DNA of 64,000 bases from Nitzschia sp. DOCU1 (Eukaryota; Bacillariophyta; Bacillariophyceae; Bacillariales; Bacillariaceae), in NCBI GenBank assembly GCA_951394045.1, contig OX595985.1, positions 1,860,001 through 1,924,000 of the forward strand, read 5' to 3'. The position numbers and the translations under genes were made by a program. Below are positions 19,480-31,600 of the stretch, piece after piece. The notes under the pieces are model-generated. The model did not search any database. It saw only the letters and a program-made list of their open reading frames with translations, and was not told the DNA's origin. Numbering within the stretch: the first letter of the stretch is position 1; each line of letters opens with the position of its first letter.

Positions 19480-19643
19480 CGTTAATTCCCCATGATAGTC
19501 GCCAAAACTAGGGACTCAGGCGGGACTGGAGATGCCCGCGAGGTAAATTAAGCGCACAATTTGTTTCTGTCCAATGTTTTCCCACCATCCATCGTATCGT
19601 GTATTTGTGTTTGAATCTCTACCACTCCTTGCTAGATTTAATG
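19480..19643 (+). repeat. Copia B 5' LTR
   Basis: 164 bp, 163 identical to 25873-26036. Starts CGTTAATTCCCC and ends GATTTAATG. Confidence 0.9.
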
Positions 19644-19657
19644 GTTTATCAGACCCA
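19644..19657 (+). promoter_or_regulatory. Copia B primer-binding site
   Basis: GTTTATCAGACCCA directly after the 5' LTR, identical to the sites of Copia A and Copia C. Confidence 0.75.
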
Positions 19658-20132
19658 TAGACTCCGTACAGCCTGGGAAGGCTACGATAATATCTGTTTC
19701 TCCATGATAACGATGAGGAGATTCGGTGCAAAGAGGCAAAAAGGAAAGCCCATGGTCGTCGTTTCGTGTTTTGCATCCGACGCGGCAAAACCGGCAATCA
19801 TGCCGCCATGCTCGCATACGGGCTGGTATGCGCGCGCCAACTAGGTGGACGCACCTAAATACAAACCCTGCGTTCGGGGGTTAACGGCACGGGTATTTAA
19901 GAGAGGAAAATGTGCAAAGCACAGAGTATACCCTTTTAAGCAGACCTGTGGAGCGCATCGCCTGATCAGCGATTGTCATTACCACATGGCACCTGCGGTC
20001 TTGCTCGACAGATGGTGTGACTGAGCAAAGAGATGTGCCGATCTTACCAATGTTGAAAATCCTCCAAAAAGATATCAGAAGGATCTTTCGTTACCGTACT
20101 CTGGTATCGTACCTTGTTCGTCTCTGCTCAAC
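19658..20132 (+). other. Copia B 5' leader
   Basis: Untranslated leader before gag; small frames only, none supported. Confidence 0.5.
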
Positions 20133-21622
20133 ATGGCTGCTGCTGTCGCTTTTCGTAACTATCTTGAGGCCACCCTTGGTTTTGATGGGACCCAATCTAC
20201 CGCTGTCACCGACCAAGGTTTTGATGACCCTGAGGAGTTTTGCCAACTCACCGATAATGATGTTGATCGTTTGTGTGTTACCATTCGTCGTCCTGGAGGA
20301 CAGGTCGGTGGCAACCCCAACCCTGGGGTCCTCATCAGCCAAAACCATGCTCTGCGTTTGAAACAACTCGCCTATTATCTTCGTTATTTGTATGCTGTTA
20401 ATCGCCCCTGGTCTGCTGCCGCTGCAACTCGTAACGTCTTGAAAACCTTGTGGCAGTACAAGCTGCAGATTGACGAGGTGATTGATGCCGGGAATCCCGA
20501 CTTCCCTGAAAAGTTCACTACTTCCCAGAAGGCGCGTGAAACCATCGAAAACATGGAAGCGTGGATCCACTCGTCTTACGGTTTGGAGAGACTCCCGTTG
20601 GCCTACCTCGTTCGTACCGATGTCAATGTTCCTGACCCCGCAAATGACCCACTTGGATATGGCCAACCCTCGTTCCACGAGGAGCTCATTCGTCGTGCGT
20701 CTCACAACGGGGCTATTTATGCAGCCAACAACGAGAAACTATGGCTCATGGTCCACCATGTTACTCATGGGACCGAAGGGTGGTCCTTCGTAAAAGGCAG
20801 TGCCTCGACCAAGAATGGTCGGGCTGCTTACCATGCCATCAAGTCCCAGTATACTGGGGCGAGCCACGTTAATCAAGTGAAATTGGAAGCTGATCGTGTT
20901 ATTGCCACAACGTTTTGGAACGGTAAAGCACGCAACTTTACCTGGCAGGGCTTCGTTGCTCGTTTAACTTCTGCCTTCACCGATTTGGCTGACCATGGCG
21001 AGGGTAGGAGTGAAAACTCCAAAGTTCGTACTCTCCTGGGTGCTATCACCGATCCAAAGCTCCAGGTTGCAAAAGGATTAATTGCTGGGGATGATCGTTG
21101 CTCCAACGACTATCAGCTTGCCGTTGATTTCTTGGGCGGGCAGCTTGCTGCCAATGAATTGTCGGCTTCGCATAACCCCTTGCCTCGTAATATTTCGTCC
21201 ATGTCACAGAATGATAATTCAGGCCGTGGAGGTGGCCGAGGATACAATGCCTCAGGAAGAGGCGGAAGAGGAAGCAGGAATCAGGGGAGAGGCCGCGGCA
21301 GAGGGCGCGGTCGTGGAGGCCATGGCCATGGCAGCAGCGGTCGCTTCTCCGAGTCAGGACACCTGCTAAATAACGGATTGTACCCTCCAACTATCTGGGT
21401 ACTTTTACCAGGGAGGAACGAGACTATGTTAATGAACAGCGTGCCCGTAATCGTGAAAGGAATGTCTCTTCTACCCAATCTTCCGGTGGAAGTTCTTTTA
21501 CCCCGAATCAAAATGAAGCATCGACCACTCCAGTGACGAACAACAACAATAACAACAACATGGGGGACAACATGACCAGGCGAAATAATAATGGAAATCG
21601 GAACAACGGCGGGAGCAACTGA
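20133..21622 (+). pseudogene. Copia B gag, frameshifted
   Basis: Starts MAAAVAFRNYLEATLGFD and matches Copia A gag through the RGG tract (about 21225-21340) and the shared SESGHLLNNG motif. Just after this, near 21398 (ATCTGGGTACTTTTACC), one base seems missing. The original frame then runs into unrelated residues to 21536, while the shifted frame continues as FTREERDYVNEQRARN and ends in TGA at 21620-21622. That UGA is in frame with the downstream pol, as in Copia A. Confidence 0.82.
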
Positions 21623-24600
21623 CTGGGAAGAAGAGCTGCATCCTTGCGCCGTATTGCCTTGTCGTCGTCTGGAACTGTGGTCTCGGTGTGGAGATGTGAG
21701 CTCGATTCTCATGTGGATACCTGCACTTTCTCTGAGAGCGGATGCTATGTGTTATATGTTTATCAATATGATATTCAAGTGAATGGGTTTCATGCCAGAA
21801 TGGGCCCAATTTCAAAGGTTCGCGAATGCTTGGTCGCCATTGCGTATGATTGCCCTCTCACCTATCAAACTTTTATTTTGTTGTTTGACCATGTCTTGGT
21901 CATTCCGGGTATGAGCTGCCATTTGCTATGCCCGGATCAATTGCGAGAAAACCAGCTGATTGTTAATGATGTTCCATTGTTAAGGATCCCGTCGGCGCAG
22001 CGGAAGCCGACGGACCACTGTATAATTGAGGGGACTGCCGATCTGCGGATCCCCCTGCAATATGACAAACCCTTTTCATTCTTTCCATGCAGAAAGCCCT
22101 CGAGAGAAGAGGCCACCGATCCCGTGAACAATATTCATGTACGAATGACGAGTGAATTTGAGTGGAAACCTTCCGACCCTCATTGCAACAATGCAGAAGA
22201 ACACCTGCGACAGACGGTCGGCGGCAACAATTTTCACAATCTCGACTCTGTCGTGACAAAGTGCCTTGTGTCGGCTTTTAATATTGCGTCGACGATACGA
22301 GATCAGGCTCTTTTGGCGTTCCTAGGGGACAAAGTTTCAGCTACTTTATCAGGAGTGAAAACCGCTACAAAAACTACGTTGGTTAAGGCAGACGCCCTGG
22401 CGCGTTGTTGGAGGATCTCTATTGAAGCCACGCAACGAACGCTTAACAAAACGACTCAACGTGCCGTCAGAGACTGGAGCAAGGTGACAGGGGACCGTTT
22501 ATTTCGGCCCTCCCATTATCAGCTCCGGTATCCAAGGTTGAAATGTGTAATGTATACTGACACGAAATTTGGTCCCTGCACATCGCTTGAGGGGACTACT
22601 TGTCTCCAAATTTATGCCACAATATTTCAATGGTGCCGAGCTTTTCCGTTGCGATGAGAGAAAGATGCTCATACGTCGCTGGACAAATTGTTTCGTGCTT
22701 TCGGATTTCCTGAAGCAATTATTCCTAATTCGGCTACTACGCTAACGCAAGGAGAATTTCTGAGGCGCTGTCAAAAAGCGCAAGTTCCTATCTATCCGGT
22801 GGAGCCTTACATGCATAACCAAGCAAGAGCCGAGGACACAATTCGGGAGGTGACCCGATTGTATGAAAGGACGATGACCTCGCGTAACGTACCAGCTGTG
22901 TTGTGGGACAGATGCTTTATGACCTGTTGCGAACAACGTTCTCACACTGTTTTAAATCATCCCGAGCAAGAAGGCGAATGCGCCACCACAATTATTACAG
23001 GTAACACAGCAGATATTTCACATCTGGTGGACTTTGCGTTCTACGATTGGTGTTGGTCTCGGTCGCCGGCGGAATCAGCTCAACCAAAAAAGCAGCTCAC
23101 TTGCTGGCTTGGCCCAAGTTTTGATGTTGGGGATGAGCTCGAAGGGGACAATTTTGCACCGCACGTCAGTTATTCCGCTGTTGCCCGAGGAGCACCGCTC
23201 CGACGACATTAAGCAAACGAAAAAGGAGTTCACCAAAAAATTAAAAGTGTCGCTTGGTGATCGAATAAAAGGGATTTCTGTCGACACGGAGGAAGATGAT
23301 GATCGGTTTATCCGTGTTGAGGCAACCGTTCCGGAATATGAGAGGTATGAGGACGATGAACCCCAAGGTGCTTTAGCGGACGATGAAGAGGAAAGGGAAC
23401 AGAAACTTCAGCAATGGGAACCGCCTCCAGTGGATGAAGAGGAAGACCAACTTGCATTTGACAAATATGTTTCATCGAAGGTTCGTATGGCCTCCGGTGA
23501 TGGTAATTCGTTTTTTACAGGTATCGTCAAGGGTCGGAAGCGTGGCCCCGACGGGAAATTCATTGGTTTTTACCATGACAATCCTATTCTTGACACGAGC
23601 GTCTACGAAGTTGAATTTGACGATGGTCACGTGGAAGCGTACAATGCTAACCAAATCGCGGAAGCGATTTATGCTACGGTTGATGATGAGGGCTACACCA
23701 TCATGCACTTGAAAGAATTCGTCGACCACAAGCACGATGGAAGTGCCTTGTCGAAAGATGATGCTTGGATTGAGCACCATGGCCGGAGGATACCCAAGAG
23801 AACGACAAAAGGATGGAAAGTATGTGCCAAAATGGTGGCCGGATCGACTGAATGGCTCTCGCTGAAGGATGCGAAGGAGGGTTATCCGGTGCAACTGGCG
23901 GAGTATGCCGTGGCGAATAAACTTGTTGAGGAACCGGTGTTTATTTGGTGGGTTCCTTATACCCTCCGAAAACGTGATCGGATTTTGAAAGCGGTTAAAC
24001 GTCACGCGATTTGTCACAAAAATGAGAAATTTGGAATTGAAGTCCCGGGGCCCATGGATGTGGCCCGGGCGCGAGCTATTGATGCTGAAACCGGTACTGA
24101 GCTGTGGGAGAAGGCGATGGCTAAGGAGGTTAAGACCGTGCTGCCTGCTCTGAAAATTCTCGAAGATAATGAACAACCGCCAGTCGGTTCGCAGCAGATC
24201 GACCTGATGATTATTTTTGATGTTAAAATGGATCTGACAAGAAAGGCCCGGATCTGCGCAAGAGGCGATCAGACGGAGGCACCGTCATCGATTACATATG
24301 CGTCAGTTGTGACGCGGGAAAGTATCCGAATTGAATTCCTCATTGCTGCTTTGAATGGTCTCAACATTTTATCTGCCGATATTGCAGGAGCTTACTTGCA
24401 TGCGCCTTGCGCGGAAAAAGTTCACACAGTCTTGGGTCCGGAGTTCGGCTCTCTCCAGGGTAGGAGAGCTGTGATCGTTAAAGCACTCTACGGTTTGGCT
24501 TCTGCAGGATTTTCATGGAGGTCTCATTGTGCAAAGGTTTTGAGGGAAGAATTGCAATTTATTCCATGCCGTGCCGACATGGATGTTTGGCGTCGTGAGG

Positions 24601-25712
24601 CGTTGCGCCCGAACGGCGAGAAATATTACGAATATTTACTTGTGTATACTGACGACCTGCTGTGTGTCTCTCACGATCCAAAGTCAATCCTGAATGATCT
24701 GAATGATCGGTTTCTTTTAAAACCAGAGTCAGTTGGAGAGCCAACATGCTATCTAGGAGCGACAATCTCGAAGTATTGGATTGACGGGGATGCTAACTTT
24801 AAATGGGCTATCGGTTCCGAGGAATACGTGAAAGAAGCAATCTGCGTGATCCAACTACGGATCAACGGAACTCTGAAGAACAAGGTCAGCTCTGTACTAC
24901 CGAATGGATACAGGCCAGAGCTGGATTCGTCACCACTTCTGAATGATGACGGTGTATCGTTTTACATGCAATGTATTGGAATTTTGCGGTGGATTGTTGA
25001 GTTGGGGAGAATTGATATCTGCGGAGAAGTTTCGATGCTTTGGGCGTATAATGCATGCCCGAGGAAAGGACATCTGGATGCGGCGTTGCATATGTTCGCG
25101 TATTTGAAGTCTCACGATCGATCAAAACTTGTCATGGATGACGCTTACATGGAGTGGAAAGAGTTACCCAAATGCGATTGGTCTGAATTTTATCCGTGGG
25201 CTAAAGATGAATGGCCGCCGGACGCGCCAAAACCATTAGGAAAACCCGTGGTAATTACCATGTTCGTGGATGCTTTGCATGCTGCTAACCTTGTTACTCG
25301 ACAGTCGCGCACAGGTGTGTTGATTTTCTTGAACAGAGCGCCAATAGTTTGGTACTCTAAGAAGCAGAACAGTGTTGAAACAAGTTCGTTTGGTTCCGAG
25401 TTCATGGCTTTAAAAACCGGAGCTGAATTGTTGGAGGCATTGCGCTACAAGCTGAGGATGATGGGTATCCCTATCGAGGGCTACGCCAATGTCAGAGTTG
25501 ACAACATGTCCGTGGTCAAGAATACAAGTGTTCCCGAATCGATGCTGAAGAAGAAGTCAAACTCAATCGCATATCACTACGTTCGGTCGAAGGCTGCAGC
25601 AGATATTATACGAATTGGATACAAATCTACCAACTTTAACTTGGCTGACATGTTAACCAAGATCCAAACCGGTCCAGAGAGAAAGAGGTTGTGTTCAAAG
25701 GTGATGTTCTGA
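21623..25712 (+). pseudogene. Copia B pol, broken
   Basis: The protease motif CELDSHVDTC follows the UGA in the same frame. Integrase text runs to FQWCRAFPLR, then TGA at 22655-22657 interrupts what is a sense codon in Copia A; the frame continues (LDKLFRAFGFPE) to about 23140. There, relative to Copia A, about eight codons are lost and the frame shifts, resuming as KGTILHRTSVIPLL. From there to 25712 the RT (SADIAGAYLHAPC, YTDDLL) and RNase H (SSFGSEFMALK, RVDNMSVV) are undamaged. The protein cannot be made in one piece. Confidence 0.88.
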
Positions 25713-25829
25713 GTTCTTGTTGGAGATGCGTTTGGCTCCGCAGGGTGGCAGTGACCTTTCGTGAGGGATCTGTTGGAGTTGGACGTCCACCCAAAGAGGT
25801 GGTAACCCTTAGACTAGACTAGTGATGAC

Positions 25830-25864
25830 AATGCTATCGGATCAGGTAGCATCCGAGTAGCATT
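25830..25864 (+). other. Stem-loop before the Copia B polypurine tract
   Basis: AATGCTATCGGAT pairs with ATCCGAGTAGCATT apart from one bulge, leaving a short loop. It sits just before the polypurine tract. Confidence 0.5.
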
Positions 25865-25872
25865 GAGGGGAC
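25865..25872 (+). promoter_or_regulatory. Copia B polypurine tract
   Basis: GAGGGGAC directly before the 3' LTR, the same as Copia A. Confidence 0.65.
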
Positions 25873-26036
25873 CGTTAATTCCCCATGATAGTCGCCGAAA
25901 CTAGGGACTCAGGCGGGACTGGAGATGCCCGCGAGGTAAATTAAGCGCACAATTTGTTTCTGTCCAATGTTTTCCCACCATCCATCGTATCGTGTATTTG
26001 TGTTTGAATCTCTACCACTCCTTGCTAGATTTAATG
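25873..26036 (+). repeat. Copia B 3' LTR
   Basis: 164 bp, one mismatch to 19480-19643. Confidence 0.9.
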
Positions 26037-26565
26037 CTTTTATGGTTTTCGCTTCATCTTGTGACGTTTGCGCTTCATCCAGTGGCCAATCAGAATCGTC
26101 ATTGTTGGAGGGAGTGGGCCGACGCACGCCAGCCACTCTTGTGTTCGCATCGACAAAAATATCATCCTAAATTTCGTCAGTATTTGTTATACAAATTAAA
26201 AAGGGGATTCGCAACTCTTGAGTTTGTTATATCATTTAAAATGCGTTTTTGCAACATTTGAGATCGTGATATGCAGTTTCGTGAAAGTTGGTGTTAAGTA
26301 TTTGTTTATGAGCGTCAACAAGTGGTTTCGCATTACTCGACTTCATAAGACGTGATTTCGTCTGCATTCAATTTTGCAACACGCGATTTCGTTCTGATCT
26401 GCTACTGTAGCTTGTTTCAACACAACTCTTGTTGTTTCACCGCAAATTACTGAAGAACTAAAGGATTGATTGGCTTGGCAACAACAGTGGTTAGTAGTAG
26501 TGATGACGATGGTAGGCAGCCTTTATTTGCTAGCTACTGCCCATACCCCAAGTAGTAAGGCTTGA
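26037..26565. other. Spacer between Copia B and the LINE fragment
   Basis: No gene seen. It holds a TTTGCGCTTC word at 26067-26076, part of a cluster that also lies left of Copia B (see findings). Confidence 0.5.
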
Positions 26566-27255
26566 GTGGCTGCCTGGCTCCCCATACACATAAATGTTGG
26601 TCCCCTGAAGCGTAAATTCCAAGCGCAAATGCCAGCAGGAAAGGAAAGAGCGAAGGATATCTTTCGCAAATACCCTTCGCGTGGGAAGCGCAAATGGGAA
26701 GCGCAAATGGAAGCCAGGAAATCTCTATTAAAAGACCCGAAGCTCAAACACAAACTTCGAGTCCAGGCATATGAAGCAACGGTGCTGAATATCCTTCTTT
26801 TCGGATGCGAAAGCTGGGCCCTGAAAACCCAAGACCGGAAGAAATTGGAAGCAACCCACCACCGGTTCCTGCGATCGATGCTGAACCTGAGCATTTATGA
26901 TGTGAAAGATTTACACATCAGCAATGCTCAAATCAGGGAAGAACTTGGATGCAACACCCTGACACAATCGATGGAACTGCGGAGAGCCAGGTGGCTGGAA
27001 AAGCTTGCCAACATGCCCGAAACATGGAACCCCTGGAAAATACCCGTTGCGTGGACACCCAACCCCCGACCCACTGGTAGACCTGCACAAACAATCCGAC
27101 ATGCCTATGCACACACGTTGGAAAAAGAACTGAATATCAGCTCACAGCTGAAAGTATGGATACCAGAGGCGCGAAACCACGAAAATTGGGCACAACATGT
27201 CGAACACTTGCTTGACCTTGCGAAAGGCACGTACAAACCGTACAAACTCCGATGA
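26566..27255 (+). pseudogene. 3' fragment of a LINE (non-LTR) retrotransposon ORF2
   Basis: A 229-residue frame. From about residue 60 it has LLFGCESWALKTQDRKKLE and HHRFLRSMLNLSIYD, typical of the region after the reverse transcriptase in LINE ORF2 proteins, then EELGCNTLTQSMELRRARWL. The catalytic RT part is absent, so the copy is 5'-truncated, the usual fate of LINEs. The first 60 residues include GKRKWEAQ and SRGKRKWE, partly made by repeated GAAGCGCAAA DNA words. Confidence 0.7.
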
Positions 27256-27863
27256 ACAAAACCCCACGCAATGACCGAAAAACTCCAACAAACACAAAAG
27301 TACACGAGAACACAGAACCTGGAGGTACTGGCTGAAATAGTACTAAAATAGCCGTGCACTCTCTCTCTCTCTCCCCTTATTCTGTGTTCGCTTCAACAGA
27401 CATGGTCAGAACACATGAGAAACACACTTCTTTTCTATTGCCTGAGTTTTGGCGATGGCCGCCGGGCGCCACCAAAACCCCTTTGCCTCGGAAGGAGAGT
27501 CCGTCGTCCGTCAAACACAATGGCAGGAAGACGCGTTTTCCCACCACACGTTCAAATCCTGGCGGGCCGGGTCGTCATTTTATGGAGCCTGCAGTACCTC
27601 GGGCATTGTGACCGAGGCTGCCTACCTATGGTCCAAGGGTATGAACCCAGGACACCTACCTATAGACCCTAGTCCGGAGTCATCGCTCCGGATATTGAAG
27701 TAGTAGCTTGGGGCTCCTCAGGAGCCCCTCAATCGTAAGGTCATAATTCCTTTTTTATCATCTTCCTCAAGGATAGGTCACTGTAATTACAGCTTTCCCT
27801 TGCGGAGACTAACATCTAATCGGTAACTATGAGTAACAACGCTATTGCAACGAGCTTGGTCCT
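27256..27863. other. Intergenic region with a dispersed repeat
   Basis: Around 27517-27590 lies a copy of a block related to 14520-14590 and 28464-28530, including CGTTCAAATCCTGGCGGG. Small overlapping frames at 27354-27703 have no recognisable product. A short inverted repeat GGGGCTCC...GGAGCCCC at about 27711-27728 could act as a 3' end hairpin. Confidence 0.5.
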
Positions 27864-28037
27864 CTACGAGGAACGCGTCGAGTACCTTAAGTAGTAGTTG
27901 TGGCTTCCTTTTGAAGAAGTAGAAGAAGGCACAGAATTTTGCTCGAATGACCAAACCTCCTGAAGGAATACAAGCCCGAGGATTGGGAGTAGCAAACTGG
28001 TTCTTGCTGGGGTCGAGATGTAGAAGCTCCACCACAT
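27864..28037 (-). pseudogene. 5' relic of the secreted-module gene
   Basis: ATG at 28037 starts MWWSFYISTPARTSLLLPILGL, then VFLQEVW and SVPSSTSSKGSHNY before a stop at 27864. It matches the signal peptide and next residues of the 15294-17951 protein (MWWSFCILGLVIFQEVGS, SVPSTTSLKGGHNY). An 11-residue insertion splits the match. Upstream DNA is also shared (TTGCGAACATTGG). Only the 5' end was copied. Confidence 0.7.
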
Positions 28038-28624
28038 GATTGGTGTTGTTCGTATTGTTGTTGTTGTTTTTACCGAAATTGTGAGTGTTGGAATTTTGCG
28101 AACATTGGCATGCCATGGCTGACAGTCCCCACATGATAGAGGATGAAGGATGGGTTGAATGCGAACGCGTGATCGCTGTCGTGTTTGCTTCAAAAGATAT
28201 GGCTTCCATACCCAAATAAGAAACTTCGCATTTGGTCGTCTTCTTCGCCGGCGGTGGTAGCTGTAGTTTTATCCAGAGCAAGATTCCCTTTTGGACCTGG
28301 ATCGTCAGTGGATTCGGTCTCTAGTTGTGTTTCTGAAAGGAATCCTCTATTAGAGCACCGACTCCGGCCACCGCAGTAGCGGTTGCTGGAGTTTTGGCGA
28401 AGGTCGTCCGTCGGGCGACTACCAACCCCTTCCTGTCCGTCATCGGTACACATGAAAGCATACCGTTAAACGGGCGTTCACCGCCATGCGTTCAAATCCT
28501 TGCGTCGGCATTTTGAAAACTCGCAGCTGATGCCGATGAGCCCCCCCCCCGCAGTCGATGATGCAATTTCGTGGTGTGTGGTAGAGAGCATCGTATTCCA
28601 TCCCATTCTCACACTATCACCGCC
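28038..28624. other. Shared upstream region of the relic and the sulfatase gene
   Basis: Divergent gap. Contains the dispersed block 28464-28530 and a run of ten C at 28541-28550. Confidence 0.5.
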
Positions 28625-31600
28625 ATGATTTGCCGAAAAAGAGAGACAGCCATGAAGCAGACGATATTGTTTGCATGTTTGGCAATTGTGGGTCTCGTGC
28701 TATTGATAGTGTCTCCACTTTTATCAAATCAGGGGCATGTGCCGAAACGAAATCCGGCGGCTGCCTCTACTAGAGAAAAAAATGAATATCGAGCCTTTGA
28801 AACGGAATTTGAGCTGATGGATGCCGTCGACGAGTACTTATTATTATTATTATTAGAAGAAGAACAGGCCAATTCTTCCCAGTTATTTTCAACGTATGGT
28901 CCATTCGAACAATGGAATGTGTCGTTGATTCGTAACTTTGCAAATTTGTTCAACGGGAATCGCAATCCTCTGGCCACGCAATTCAGTGGCAATGTCAGTG
29001 CCTGGGATGTTTCCAATGCGGAATATATGCACGACATGTTTCATAATGCCACCATGTTCAATGGCAATTTGGGGGATTGGCAAGTTTCTCGCGTTCGCAC
29101 CTTCAATGGCATGTTTGAAGGTGCCACCAGCTTCCGGGGCTATGGTCTGCCCAAATGGAATGTTTCGAGCGGTGAATTGTTCATGGTCATGTTTGCGGAA
29201 ACTTTCAAGCTAAAGCCTGATTTGGATTTGCGCCAATGGAATTTACGGCACGCCCAAGATTGCAAGGCCATGTTTCGACGAAGCAATTTTGGTCAAGTCG
29301 CACCTCAAAATAGCTTGTGTCATTGGAGACAGCAACTCAATGCTTCTGCTCCAGAGGTCTTTGCCATGTTTTTGGAAAGCAACTGTCCTCAAACGGAAAT
29401 GCGACCTTCTGTTGATCTCTCTGAAGCAGGCTATTTTTGTGGTTCCTGCCCGGCTGTTTCCAACACACGACGACCCAATATACTCTTTCTCGTGACCGAC
29501 CAGCAACGATTTGATACGATACGACGGACACAAGACGAATTGTGGTATTTTGATAATGTCACAAAAATTGAGACGCCAAACTTGGATGCCTTGTCTCGAC
29601 GAGGTGCTTACTTTTCCAATGTGTATTGTCAATGCAGTGTGTGCGCTCCCGCCCGTGCGACGCTTCGAACAGGATGTACCATTGAACGAACCGGCATTCA
29701 AAACAATGATTTGATTGAAGAGTATCGTTTCTCGGATCTGTTTCGACAGCGTGTCGAATCCATTCAAACATTGGATCAACTGTTGCAAACACATGGCAGC
29801 TACGCTAGCGAATATTATGGAAAGTGGCATTTACCCACTCTTTGGTGGCAAGGTGTATCCTACAATGATTACGATCAGGACAATGCCACCTTTTCGTTTG
29901 CAGAGGATGATGTGGGTCCCAAATTCAATCGCTTTTTGGCGTATCATGAACGTCAAGGTCACATTTCTACAGATGTGGCTTCCGCGAAGGAAGGTATGCA
30001 ACGCGACACCTTTACAGGCTATTTCTACCAGCCCATCCCTTTGGACAGTCGCTACCAATATCCGACGGATACCTCTCTGAGCAGTGACGAGTTTGAGGGT
30101 TGGCAACTTACTCAAGCTAGTGTCTTGGGCAGGAGCGCATTGAATGAGAGCTATACGAATACCTACTTTATTGCCGACGCAGCGCTCCGAGCCTTGGATC
30201 GTCTCCTCACAGCTCAGCAACAAAAGGACGATGCGGATCCATTTTTCTTGACAGTCTCCTTTCACAATCCACACCCGCCCATGGTTCCAGCCACGAAACA
30301 CTTGCAATATTATCGGAATCACGTCAGGGAACTCTTTGTGTCGCACAATTTGTATGATCCCATGAACAATACGGCCTATCGACATTTCTCTGCCAGTGTG
30401 CCGAAATATCGCAATCGAAAACGCATCCAGGAATGGACGGCCTTGTACTACGCTTTGATTGCAGAAATTGATGAGTGGATCGGCGCCATTATCGCCAAGC
30501 TGGATAGTTTTGAAGGTGCACGTGAGAATACATTGATTGTCTTTACGTCGGATCATGGGGAATTGTTGGGTGCCCATGGGAATCGAGAAAAGAACATGTT
30601 TTATGAGGAAGCGGCTCGTGTGCCACTGTTCGTAGTCTATCCAGGAGCGATTCCTGCCAATACGTCGATTGACAGGTTGACGAGTCATTTGGATATTGTG
30701 GCTACTATTCTGGATTATGCCGGATTGTCGGATGTCGATACAAGCGATGGATCTAGTCTCAGACCAATTATCGAGAACAAGTCGTACAATCAAGATTACG
30801 ACGAAGATATTGTCGTTGCCGAGTGGGATTTTCGCAAACCAATACCAACATTCAAATCGACCCTGGACCGCCCCATTGACGAGCGGCCCGCTTTGATGGT
30901 TCGGAAGGGCAACTACAAACTCCTGATGCAAAAGAAGGCCAACTCGAGTCAAATGGACATGATGTTCGACTTGGAGCACGATCCATTTGAAATGCACAAT
31001 TTACTGGGGATCAATGCTCCAACGGCAAGTGCACAAGTTTCTGAAAGAGCGGAACACTTGCGCTGTCTTTTGTTGGAATGGATGGAACGCATGGATGGAG
31101 ATGAGAAATTCTATAGCGATCCGGCCGCCAATTTCTGGGAAGGAAATGGTGACATTTGGGAAATTCGACATCGTCAAACGTGGCCAGCACTCGACGTTTG
31201 GTCGAGCCACTCGGGTGCTGCTGGTGGGATGATGGAATTTGGTCCGCCCGTTTGGAATGGAACCATGTATGTACGAAATGAGTATCTCTACTTGGGAACT
31301 CGTACATCCGGCACATTGGAAGTGACGGTGAAATTTTTGGTCATGACAACAAATGATACGGAAGTCAATGAAAACGCTAGGTCCTCGTCGTCCTTTCCGT
31401 TCCAACTAAGCATGGACGGAGATCCCTTGCCCGAAACACTGACTTTGGTGCAAAAGAAATGCAATCGCATCAAAGTTGCCTTTGCAAGCCCCACCATGCC
31501 CACGAGCACGACAACGAGCGTCGGCCTTTTGCTATCTTCTTTGGGAGATACATCTTGGAAACGTACCATTGCCATTTCGTTTGCTGCAGCGCCTAATGTA

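Larger units (their letters stand above)
19480..26036 (+). mobile_element. Copia B: full-length but broken Ty1/copia retrotransposon
   Basis: 6557 bp on the plus strand between two 164-bp LTRs (19480-19643 and 25873-26036) that differ at one base (A/G in GTCGCC-N-AAACT). CTTT flanks both sides (19476-19479; 26037-26040). Same layout and family as Copia A, including primer-binding site, RGG gag, in-frame UGA before pol, and polypurine tract. The coding part is broken by a gag frameshift near 21398, a nonsense TGA at 22655-22657 and a deletion/frameshift near 23140. Confidence 0.93.

Noticed and set aside
27354..27703. Three overlapping frames of about 85 residues
   Set aside because: Low-complexity start, overlap each other in all frames, sit on a dispersed repeat; no motif.
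29831..30997. 388-residue minus-strand frame
   Set aside because: Antisense shadow of the sulfatase catalytic region.
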